Positions 7,284 to 13,678 of a stretch of DNA of 64,000 bases are shown piece by piece. This DNA is from Lachnoclostridium sp. An76 (GTDB taxonomy: Bacteria > Bacillota > Clostridia > Lachnospirales > Lachnospiraceae): contig NZ_NFHL01000002.1 of assembly GCF_002161355.1 (NCBI RefSeq), positions 62,001 to 126,000 on the forward strand. The letters run 5' to 3'. A model generated the notes under the pieces. It made no database searches. It was not told the DNA's origin and saw only the letters and a list, made by a program, of their open reading frames with translations. Within the stretch, counting starts at the first letter, position 1; each line of letters opens with the position of its first letter. The position numbers and the translations under genes are program-made.

Positions 7284-7319
7284 AAAGCCACAATCCTTCG
7301 TGAAAAAGACTGTGGCTTT
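7284..7319 (-). terminator. Terminator between the 63-codon ORF and the rep-like gene
   Basis: AAAGCCACA and TGTGGCTTT form a 9-bp stem. On the minus strand it is followed by TTTTTT (the run of A at 7281-7286). The hairpin begins at the stop codon of the upstream small ORF. Confidence 0.7.
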
Positions 7320-7510
7320 CAGCTGTTTTTGTTGTTCTGCCAGGGCCGGTAAGGACGCTTGTACTTCGGCGGATGACTGAACATCGGCTCATGCTCCGAA
7401 AACGGGAGGGTCTGCAAAACCCGGTCAATGTCGGTGGATTCCATATCATACTGGGACTGGCAACTTTCCCGGATGGCATCTTTGATGCTCTGGACAGTAC
7501 ACATATTCAT
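7319..7510 (-). CDS. Small hypothetical protein of the conjugative element
   Basis: The frame encodes up to 63 residues, acidic at the N-terminus and ending in a basic Pro/Tyr/Arg-rich tail (PPKYKRPYRPWQNNKNS). The start is either ATG 7510 or ATG 7504; the AAAGGAAAGGA run upstream can serve both. It sits between the DUF5720-like gene and the rep-like gene and ends at a terminator. I do not recognise the family. Confidence 0.55.
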   Translation of the reverse strand: MNMCTVQSIKDAIRESCQSQYDMESTDIDRVLQTLPFSEHEPMFSHPPKYKRPYRPWQNNKNS

Positions 7511-7537
7511 TCCTTTCCTTTCGTAGTGATAATGAGT

Positions 7538-7813
7538 TTACGGGTGGCGGCGGCGCTTGTCCGGTTTGAAGTCGAGCACATGGCCCTCGATCACACGGGC
7601 ATACCGCTTGATTTTGATTTCCCGACGCTTCTGGCTTACGAGGGCGGCCTGATACCCGTCCTCCGTAAGAAACAGCCGCATATCATCGCCGGGGCAGCCG
7701 TAGGAACAAGGGCGCTGAACGGAAAACTCGATCATCCAGCGGGTGCTGTCCTGAAAACGCTCTACGGCCAAGATATTGTGTCCTTTCAGCTCACGGGCTG
7801 AAATATCCCTCAT
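7538..7813 (-). CDS. Short DUF5720-like paralogue
   Basis: The 91-residue product contains MRLFLTEDGYQAALVSQKRREIKIKRYARVIEGHVLDF, which aligns with RLFLTEAGYQKSLENQEKGHIKILSHAKVRQGHLYY of the gene at 5641-5952. The N-terminal parts also share a short alpha/beta pattern (WMIEFSV against HMIIFDV). It follows parB by 12 bases with an AAAGGAG site before ATG 7813, so it is probably cotranscribed with parAB. Function is unknown; duplication within the element is clear. Confidence 0.6.
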   Translation of the reverse strand: MRDISARELKGHNILAVERFQDSTRWMIEFSVQRPCSYGCPGDDMRLFLTEDGYQAALVSQKRREIKIKRYARVIEGHVLDFKPDKRRRHP

Positions 7814-7825
7814 AGGCGGCTCCTT

Positions 7826-8752
7826 TCATCGTTCCTGGTCTCTCTGGCGCTTCTTCTGCCACGCCTCCAGCAGTTTGATAATGGTTTCCTGCATCCGCTG
7901 GGGCGTATAGCTTTTGGGGAAATACTTCCGCAGGGTGTCGGAGGTGAAAGTCACTTTGTCGAGATCACTTTTCTTTTCCTCACCCATGATGACGCGCATC
8001 ATATCGAGGGTCAGATGTCCCTCCTGGCTGTATTTCTTGAGTCGCTGAGCCTGGGAGAGAGAGGGGGTAGCCTGTTCGCTGTCCATCGCGTCCAGCAAAT
8101 CCCGCTGTTCTTCTTTTTTGAGAAAGGACAGCTCATAAGCCGGATTGAGGGCGATTTTCTTTTCATCGACCATATCCAGCAGTTCGGGAATCAGCTCCGT
8201 CAGGCGGATATAGCGCTGCACCTGGTTCCTACTCGAACCAGCCTGCTGCGCCAACAATTCATCTGCACGCAACTTCGTCCCAAGTTGGGACGAAGTTAAG
8301 TCCCCCCGTGCGCCTTGGTGTTTCATAGCCTCCAGCTTCATCTTGTAAGCAAAGGCCCTTTCGCTGGGGAGCAGGCTTTCACGTTGTAAGTTGCTGTCCA
8401 CCATGATGATAGTGGCAGCATCATCGTCCAGGTCTCGGACAATGACAGGCATGGTTTCTTTCTCGGCCAGCTCACTGGCCCGGTGCCGCCTGTGACCGGC
8501 AACCAGCTCATAGCCGCCCTCCGGGTCCGGGCGGGCGATCGCCGGAACCAGAACACCATACTGCCGAACGCTGTCGGCGGTCTCCATCATGGCCTCGTCA
8601 TCCTTGACTTTGAAGGGATGCCCCTTAAATGGGTGCAGCTCAGACAGCGGAATTTCCTGTATCTTCTCCAGCTTGGCATCCTGGCGGCTTTCCTCGGTGG
8701 AAAACAAATCATCGTATGGAGCCAGCTCTACTTTTTTCGCGCTGCTTTTCAA
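7826..8752 (-). CDS. parB: ParB/RepB/Spo0J-family partition protein
   Basis: The 308-residue product has the N-terminal ParB domain: IPLSELHPFKGHPFKV, then GGYELVAGHRRHRASELA (the box II region, with AGHRRHRA in place of the common GERRxRA), then VDSNLQRESLLPSERAFAYKMKLEA. A helix-turn-helix region follows (DELLAQQAGSSRNQVQRYIRLTELIPELL). It starts with TTG 8752 behind GGAGGTGAT, overlapping the parA end by 44 bases, so the two are translated together. ParB binds centromere-like sites and, with ParA, stabilises an extrachromosomal replicon, here presumably the excised circular form of the element. Confidence 0.9.
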   Translation of the reverse strand: MKSSAKKVELAPYDDLFSTEESRQDAKLEKIQEIPLSELHPFKGHPFKVKDDEAMMETADSVRQYGVLVPAIARPDPEGGYELVAGHRRHRASELAEKETMPVIVRDLDDDAATIIMVDSNLQRESLLPSERAFAYKMKLEAMKHQGARGDLTSSQLGTKLRADELLAQQAGSSRNQVQRYIRLTELIPELLDMVDEKKIALNPAYELSFLKKEEQRDLLDAMDSEQATPSLSQAQRLKKYSQEGHLTLDMMRVIMGEEKKSDLDKVTFTSDTLRKYFPKSYTPQRMQETIIKLLEAWQKKRQRDQER

Positions 8753-9530
8753 GTTTTATCACCTCCTTGGTCAGATTCTTATAGCCCTCGGCCACCTTGC
8801 CATTAGGGTCATGGGCAAAAATGCTTTTGCCCTCGGCGCTGATCTCCTTTGCCCGGACAGAATGGGGAATCTCGGTGCCGAACACCTTGATTTTGCTGCC
8901 ATAGGTCTCCCGCAGCAGGGCGGCAATCTCCTTGGCGAAGTTGGTGCGGTTGTCCACCATCGTCAGCAATATGCCGTCGATCTGGAGCTTGGGGTTGATC
9001 TGCCGCTTCACCTTGTTTACGGTCTGGAGCAGCTGTTCCAGGCCCTTGGCGGGCAGGTACTCCGCCTGAACGGGGATTATGACCCTGTTGGCGGCGGCCA
9101 GGGCGTTGACCGTGAGCATACCCAGGGATGGCTGGCAGTCAATCAGGATATGGGAATACTGTCCCTTGAGCGTGTCCAGATACTGCCGCAGGATGGTCTC
9201 TCGGCTCATGGCGTTCACCAGGGAGACCTCCATGCCGGAGAGCTGGATGTCTGCGGGCATCAGGTCAACGCCCTCCGGGTGGTGCAGGATACCCTCGCCG
9301 GGGCGCAGCGGCTCGTCCATCAGGATACGGCCCATCGCGTCGGACAGGGTAAAGGGCAGCTTGTCCGGCTGGGGGTGGCCCAGGCTGATGGTCAGGCTGC
9401 CTTGCGGGTCCCCGTCGATCAGCAGCACTTTCTTTCCGGCCTGCGCCAGCCCAATCCCCAGGTTCGCGCAGGTGGTTGTCTTGCCAACGCCGCCTTTCTG
9501 GTTGGCGATGGCGATGATTTGCGTGTTCAA
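8709..9530 (-). CDS. parA: ParA/Soj-family partition ATPase
   Basis: The 273-residue product has the deviant Walker A motif KGGVGKTT at residues 12-19, Walker A' LLIDGDPQGSLT, and Walker B ILIDCQPSLGMLT, with PVQAEYLPAKGLEQLL downstream. All are standard for ParA/MinD ATPases. The start is placed at TTG 9530 because GAGGTGA lies six bases upstream; a longer frame to 9593 would translate through the stem-loop at 9589-9617. It is the first gene of the leftward operon and lies nearest the element end. Element-encoded ParAB commonly stabilise the excised circle. Confidence 0.9.
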   Translation of the reverse strand: MNTQIIAIANQKGGVGKTTTCANLGIGLAQAGKKVLLIDGDPQGSLTISLGHPQPDKLPFTLSDAMGRILMDEPLRPGEGILHHPEGVDLMPADIQLSGMEVSLVNAMSRETILRQYLDTLKGQYSHILIDCQPSLGMLTVNALAAANRVIIPVQAEYLPAKGLEQLLQTVNKVKRQINPKLQIDGILLTMVDNRTNFAKEIAALLRETYGSKIKVFGTEIPHSVRAKEISAEGKSIFAHDPNGKVAEGYKNLTKEVIKLEKQREKSRAGSIR

Positions 9531-9588
9531 TGACTTCACCTCATTTCTGAATTGTTCTATGGCTTCTGGAAATAGAAAAAGCCGCCAC

Positions 9589-9617
9589 TTCAAAAATTGA
9601 AAGTGACGGCCTTTTCT
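9589..9617. terminator. Hairpin with A and T runs upstream of parA
   Basis: GCCGCCACTT and AAGTGACGGC pair with one mismatch, flanked by runs of A and T. It could stop transcription in either direction and lies between parA and the element end. Confidence 0.5.
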
Positions 9618-9648
9618 TATCCCGGAATGAAATTCCCCGGAAACGCAA

Positions 9649-9678
9649 AAAGCGCCCAGTAGAAAATACTGAGCGCTT
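9649..9678. other. Hairpin in the element-end region
   Basis: AAGCGCCCAGTA and TACTGAGCGCTT pair around GAAAA with a small mismatch. The segment AGCGCTTG here is shared with the rpsI 3' end, which may be coincidence. Confidence 0.4.
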
Positions 9679-9713
9679 GGCGATTAGATTTATTCTCTTT
9701 TGTTCAAATTAGG

Positions 9714-9920
9714 TCAAATTCAGACAAACCGTTTTCACGAAAAAGGTCTCTTGGAGATGTATAAATAAACATCCCCTTGGCATCCCAAAATCGCGTCTCG
9801 GTTGTCCTATTTTTTAACCCATAAGCCCTCTTTTTGGGGTGGTTGTCCACCATTTAACCCATAGAAAACGGGTTAAAAGAGGCTTCGTTCTGTCAAATTG
9901 CGTCAAACCATTTGAAAAGG
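9714..9920. repeat. Paired imperfect direct repeats at the conjugative element end
   Basis: Two families of repeats lie in the 380-bp gene-free region between parA and rpsI. The first starts TCAAATT and continues with CAAACCRTTT and a GAAAAGG end, at 9714-9746 and 9893-9920. The second has GGTTGTCC and TTTAACCCATA separated by four or five bases, at 9800-9823 and 9841-9863, followed by an inverted GGGTTAAA at 9870-9877. Such repeats are expected for recombinase arm sites or for ParB or initiator binding. No gene is credible in this stretch; a 61-codon frame here is rejected. Confidence 0.65.
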
Positions 9921-9955
9921 AAAAACCCCGGAAACCGCGTAGTTCCGGGGTTTTT
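9921..9955. terminator. Strong bidirectional terminator after rpsI
   Basis: AAAAACCCCGGAA and TTCCGGGGTTTTT form a perfect 13-bp stem with a 9-nt loop. It has T runs on both strands and lies 18 bases past the rpsI stop. Confidence 0.9.
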
Positions 9956-9990
9956 GACCACTTTTGATAAAGTTTAGCGCTTGCTGAACT
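9956..9990. other. Probable attachment-site junction of the conjugative element at the rpsI 3' end
   Basis: Element genes (parA and others) end and ribosomal protein genes begin here, with no other gene between. The 3' end of rpsI is a known integration site for conjugative elements that use tyrosine recombinases. The core probably lies in the last rpsI codons (AGCAAGCGCTAA on the minus strand). The other end and the integrase are outside the window, so the exact duplicate cannot be shown. Confidence 0.5.
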
Positions 9991-10366
9991 GCGGAGCACG
10001 ACGGGCGGCTTTGAGGCCGTACTTCTTACGCTCTTTCATTCTCGGGTCACGTGTCAGGAATCCTGCGCTCTTAAGTACCGGTCTGTAATCAGCGTCAGCC
10101 TCAAGAAGAGCTCTTGCGATACCGTGACGGATCGCGCCTGCCTGTCCTGTGTAACCGCCGCCTTTTACGTTTACGAGTACGTCGAATTTGTCTGTTGTGC
10201 CTGTCGCAACGAGCGGCTGGCGAACGACAACTTTCAGAGTCTCAAGTCCGAGATACTCGTCGATGTCTCTTTTATTGATCGTGATCTTGCCCGTTCCCGG
10301 TACAAGGTATACTCTTGCAACTGATTTTTTTCTTCTTCCTGTTCCGTAATATTTTGCGTTAGCCAC
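9974..10366 (-). CDS. rpsI: 30S ribosomal protein S9
   Basis: The 130-residue product has the full S9 sequence, from [23 protein letters not shown] through [18 protein letters not shown] to the universally conserved C-terminus RAPQFSKR. The final KR reaches the ribosomal P site. Length is normal, so the adjacent conjugative element preserves the reading frame and stop. It is the second gene of the rplM-rpsI operon, 26 bases after rplM, with its own AGGAGG site. Confidence 0.98.
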   Translation of the reverse strand: MANAKYYGTGRRKKSVARVYLVPGTGKITINKRDIDEYLGLETLKVVVRQPLVATGTTDKFDVLVNVKGGGYTGQAGAIRHGIARALLEADADYRPVLKSAGFLTRDPRMKERKKYGLKAARRAPQFSKR

Positions 10367-10392
10367 TGTTATATCCTCCTTTCAACCTCTAA

Positions 10393-10821
10393 CTAAAATG
10401 TCAGTACTTCCGGCTTCTGAGCCTGATTTGCATGCTCTGGGCCAGCGTAGACATGAAGCTTCTTGATCATGCTTCTTCCCATAGGTCCTTTCGGGAGCAT
10501 TCCCTTAACAGCCAGCTCGATCACTTTCTCCGGTTTCTTTGCCATCATCTCAGCAAGTGTAGTCTCTTTCATACCGCCTACATAATCGGAGTGATTATAG
10601 TAAACCTTCTGCTGAAGTTTCTTTCCTGTAACTTTCACTTTCTCAGCGTTTACAACGATCACATAATCGCCTGTATCAATGTGCGGTGTGTACTCCGGTT
10701 TGTTCTTTCCTCTGAGCACCTTAGCCACTTCAGAAGCAAGACGTCCCAGTGTACATCCCTCAGCGTCAACCACATACCATTTTCTTTCAATCTTGTCAGG
10801 GTTAGCCATATAAGTTTTCAT
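10393..10821 (-). CDS. rplM: 50S ribosomal protein L13
   Basis: The 142-residue product, standard length, starts [46 protein letters not shown] and contains [18 protein letters not shown]. The start is ATG 10821 behind TAGGAGG; an 11-codon upstream extension has no such site. L13 is an early-assembly protein of the large subunit. The operon rplM-rpsI is the universal arrangement and has its own promoter at 10928-10956. Confidence 0.98.
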   Translation of the reverse strand: MKTYMANPDKIERKWYVVDAEGCTLGRLASEVAKVLRGKNKPEYTPHIDTGDYVIVVNAEKVKVTGKKLQQKVYYNHSDYVGGMKETTLAEMMAKKPEKVIELAVKGMLPKGPMGRSMIKKLHVYAGPEHANQAQKPEVLTF

Positions 10822-10876
10822 GGGTGTTCCTCCTATAAAATCATCAGATAACATTTACTTGTATATGTGAAATCAG

Positions 10877-10903
10877 CATACTCCGGGGCTATGGCGCATA
10901 CTG
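10877..10903 (-). other. Possible eight-codon leader ORF in the rplM 5' UTR
   Basis: In the transcript leader, AAAGGAG is followed eight bases later by ATG and an eight-residue frame (MRHSPGVC) ending TGA. The segments CAGCAT and ATGCTG could also pair in this leader. L13 leaders are regulatory in some Firmicutes, but I cannot match a described motif. Confidence 0.3.
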
Positions 10904-10927
10904 TTTCTCCTTTAGTCATGCTGTAAT

Positions 10928-10956
10928 ATTATAGTCCGGCCAAAACCCTGTGTCAA
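10928..10956 (-). promoter_or_regulatory. Consensus sigma-A promoter for rplM-rpsI
   Basis: On the minus strand TTGACA (10951-10956) and TATAAT (10928-10933) are separated by exactly 17 bases. This is a perfect housekeeping promoter, about 107 bases before the rplM start, leaving a leader of roughly 100 nt. Confidence 0.92.
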
Positions 10957-10965
10957 GATTTTTCT

Positions 10966-12063
10966 TTATTTTCTTCTTTTTATTATGATAATGATCCCCG
11001 CGATCACCGCTGCTGCCGCCAGAACCGTGATGGCGCCCCAGATAAATACGGAGTAGTCGTCGCCGGTCAGCGGAACTGACGTGCTGTATTTCAGGGACGC
11101 CGGCAGTGCGCCGGATGTACGGGAGTCTGACGGATATACTTTTGTCAGCTCCAGCCGGTCAACTTTTGACGTCATCTCAAGGGATGCAGGGATATCTTTC
11201 CACTGCTTTTCTTCAGCGATCACAAACAGCCCGCTGTGGTCTGTCTTAAATACAGCGCCGCCGTTTATGTTCTGATAAGTAATTTCTGTCCACGCCGGCA
11301 TCTGCGAGCCAGCGCTCTGCCCGATCTCGGCCACAACAGTCCTTGAGGGATCATAGCCCTCCGGGATCGCAAGCGACACCTCTACCGCTTCTTCCGGAAC
11401 CGTCGGCTGCCATGCAGACGGGTCGGAAGGATTGGTCGGATCTGTCAGTTCTACAACCGCAACCGTATAAATCTGGAACCGGTCCGCAATGAGTGTCAGG
11501 AACTGCTCCAGCTGCGCATACATGGAATCTGACGTATCCATCGGCACTGCCATCGCCATCGGCGGGATCGTAACCGGCGGAATCACAGGCGTTTCTGTTC
11601 CCGGCGTTTCTGTTCCGGCAGGATCCTCGCCTTCCGGATTCTCCGTTGGATCCTCCGTCCCGGGGTTATCCGGCACTGTAGGATCTTCCTCTTCCGGATT
11701 CTTCGGTTCTGCCGGCTCTTCCTCTTCTGGGTCCTCCGGTTCTGTCGGATTTTCCTCTTCCGGATCCTCTAGTTCTGTCGGATCTTCCGTGTCTGTCAGT
11801 TCCTCGGTTTCTGTTTCTGTCGCTTTCTCCGTATCCGTACTTTCTTCCTCTTCCGGCGTCTCCGCGTCTGTGATCTCTTCCTCTTCCGGCGTCTCTGCCT
11901 TTTGAAGTTCTGTTTCAGAATTTTCTTCTTCCATGATCACAGGATCTTCCTGAGTCTCCGCTTCCTGCGCAAATGCTGCCGCCGGGACCGTCATGCCAGA
12001 TATGAGCGCCGCTGCCAATACGGTTACAAATATTTTTCTTATGGATGATATGCGTTTTTTCAT
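10966..12063 (-). CDS. Sortase-anchored acidic Pro/Glu/Thr-rich surface protein
   Basis: The 365-residue product has a signal peptide (about 1-32, ending PAAAFA), then a region of about 130 residues made almost wholly of Glu, Pro, Thr and Asp with repeating xPEEExP-type units (about 35-170). A small folded domain of about 150 residues follows (DSMYAQLEQFLTLIADRFQIYTVAVVELTD onward). The C-terminus has VPLTG at 330-334, a hydrophobic helix and KRRK, which is a sortase signal of the xPxTG type. The acidic stalk probably projects the domain through the cell wall. I do not recognise the domain. The gene shares direction with rplM but lies upstream of the rplM promoter. Confidence 0.75.
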   Translation of the reverse strand: MKKRISSIRKIFVTVLAAALISGMTVPAAAFAQEAETQEDPVIMEEENSETELQKAETPEEEEITDAETPEEEESTDTEKATETETEELTDTEDPTELEDPEEENPTEPEDPEEEEPAEPKNPEEEDPTVPDNPGTEDPTENPEGEDPAGTETPGTETPVIPPVTIPPMAMAVPMDTSDSMYAQLEQFLTLIADRFQIYTVAVVELTDPTNPSDPSAWQPTVPEEAVEVSLAIPEGYDPSRTVVAEIGQSAGSQMPAWTEITYQNINGGAVFKTDHSGLFVIAEEKQWKDIPASLEMTSKVDRLELTKVYPSDSRTSGALPASLKYSTSVPLTGDDYSVFIWGAITVLAAAAVIAGIIIIIKRRK

Positions 12064-12191
12064 GCCGTTCCCTCCATATTTTCAAACAATTCGCCGGATG
12101 AATACTATATTTTCAGTATATCCCTGCATCGGCCCGGTGTCAATTCAGAGAAAGCGTCCGGCAGGTGTTTTTGCTTTTGTTTCCTTACAAA

Positions 12192-12201
12192 ATATGATAC
12201 A
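12192..12201 (+). promoter_or_regulatory. Putative extended -10 promoter element for the GH13 gene
   Basis: TGATACAAT is a TGn-type extended -10 element (TACAAT), about 60 bases before the GH13 start. A T-rich stretch upstream offers only weak -35 candidates. Confidence 0.4.
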
Positions 12202-12263
12202 ATGTAAGACAGTGCCGGGGCAACCGGCTTTACGTTATCAAACACAAGGAAGGTACTGAATTT

Positions 12264-13592
12264 ATGTGGGCTTATAATGAAACTTTTTATCAGATCTACC
12301 CCATCGGCTTCTGCGGCGCGCCCGTTCACAATGACGGCGTTACTGAGCATCGCATCCTGAAGCTTGCAGACTGGGCGGAATATCTCCAGGAACTGGGGAT
12401 CGGCTCGATCATCCTGAATCCGATCTTTGAGTCGGACAACCACGGTTATGATACGAGGGATTTCAAAAAGATTGACTGCCGCCTCGGAACGAACGATGAT
12501 TTTAAGGAAGTCTGTCAGACACTCCACGACCACGATGTGAAGATCATGCTGGACGGCGTTTTCAATCACGTGGGACGGGGCTTCTGGGCATTTAAAGACG
12601 TCCAGGAGAAAAAATGGGACTCTCCCTACAAAGACTGGTTCTGCATTAACTTTGACGGCAACAGCGGCTACAACGACGGTTTCTGGTACGAGGGCTGGGA
12701 AGGCCACTATGAACTGGTCAAACTGAACCTGCAGAACCCGGCTGTCGTTGACTATCTTCTGGAATGTGTAAAAATGTGGATCGAGGAGTTCGGCATCGAC
12801 GGGCTCCGTCTCGATGTGGCGTACAGCCTGGACCACAATTTCATGAAACGGCTCCGCCGCTACTGTGAGGAGATCAGACCGGGCTTCGCCCTGATCGGCG
12901 AGGTGCTTTTCGGCGACTACAACCTGATCGTCAATGACGAGATGCTGCACAGCTGCACGAATTATGAGTGTTACAAGGGACTTTACTCCAGCTTCAACAG
13001 CATGAACATGTTCGAGATCGCACACTCCCTGAACCGCCAGTACGGTCCGGAGCAGTGGTGCATTTACCGGGGCAAGCATCTGATGACGTTCGCGGACAAC
13101 CACGACGTCTCCCGGCTGGCCACGATCCTGACCAACAAGAAGCATATCCCGCTGGCTTACGGGCTGCTCTTCGGAATGCCGGGCATCCCCTGCATATATT
13201 ACGGAAGCGAGTGGGGCGAGGAAGGCCAGAAAGCGCCGGACAACGACTATGCCCTGCGCCCCTGCTTTGAGGAGCCGAAGCCGAATGAACTGACAGACCT
13301 GATCAAAGAACTGATCGCCATTCGCAGGGAGAGCGACGCCCTCTGCAACGGATCCTACCACAACGTCGTGATCACCAACCACCAGCTTGTATTCGAGCGG
13401 AAGACCGACCGTGAGCGCGTCCTCGTGGCGATCAATGCGTCCGATGCGGAATTTTCCGCCGGAAGCCACGAGCTGAACGGAACATTCGAGCGGATCATGA
13501 CGTATCCCGAAGCTGCAGCGGAGACGGATACCGTAACACTGAACGGACAGCTTTCCATGCCGCCGTACAGCATCCAGTATCTGAAAATGTAG
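12264..13592 (+). CDS. GH13 alpha-amylase-family glycosidase, intracellular
   Basis: The 442-residue product has the four GH13 signature regions: DGVFNHVG (region I), GLRLDVAY with the nucleophile Asp (II), ALIGEVLFG with the acid/base Glu (III) and FADNHDVSR with the transition-state Asp (IV). A short beta C-domain ends the protein. There is no signal peptide, so it acts inside the cell. The opening YNETFYQIYPIGFCGAP and compact size resemble neopullulanase- or maltogenic-type enzymes acting on short alpha-glucans; exact specificity cannot be read. It stands alone between convergent genes, with a long hairpin terminator after it. Confidence 0.88.
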   Translation: MWAYNETFYQIYPIGFCGAPVHNDGVTEHRILKLADWAEYLQELGIGSIILNPIFESDNHGYDTRDFKKIDCRLGTNDDFKEVCQTLHDHDVKIMLDGVFNHVGRGFWAFKDVQEKKWDSPYKDWFCINFDGNSGYNDGFWYEGWEGHYELVKLNLQNPAVVDYLLECVKMWIEEFGIDGLRLDVAYSLDHNFMKRLRRYCEEIRPGFALIGEVLFGDYNLIVNDEMLHSCTNYECYKGLYSSFNSMNMFEIAHSLNRQYGPEQWCIYRGKHLMTFADNHDVSRLATILTNKKHIPLAYGLLFGMPGIPCIYYGSEWGEEGQKAPDNDYALRPCFEEPKPNELTDLIKELIAIRRESDALCNGSYHNVVITNHQLVFERKTDRERVLVAINASDAEFSAGSHELNGTFERIMTYPEAAAETDTVTLNGQLSMPPYSIQYLKM

Positions 13593-13608
13593 CACAAGAA
13601 AAACACAA

Positions 13609-13665
13609 TCGCCGGTATGCAGAGTGTCCAGGGGACTTGACCCCCTGAACACCTGCACACCGGCG
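13609..13665. terminator. Long hairpin between convergent GH13 and sbcC genes
   Basis: CGCCGGTATGCAG...CAGGGG pairs with CCCCTGAACACCTGCACACCGGCG through interrupted stems. It is placed to end both transcripts. Confidence 0.65.
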
Positions 13666-13678
13666 TTCTTCATTCATT

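Noticed and set aside
9676-9683. AGCGCTTG match to the rpsI end as a second attachment core
   Set aside because: Eight bases alone can occur by chance and the flanks do not match; it is part of a hairpin.
9814-9999. 61-codon minus-strand frame running from rpsI into the element end
   Set aside because: It reads through the strong terminator hairpin and repeats and has no ribosome binding site.
12105-13673. 522-codon frame opposite the GH13 gene
   Set aside because: The plus strand has all four GH13 signature regions; the opposite frame has no recognisable domain.
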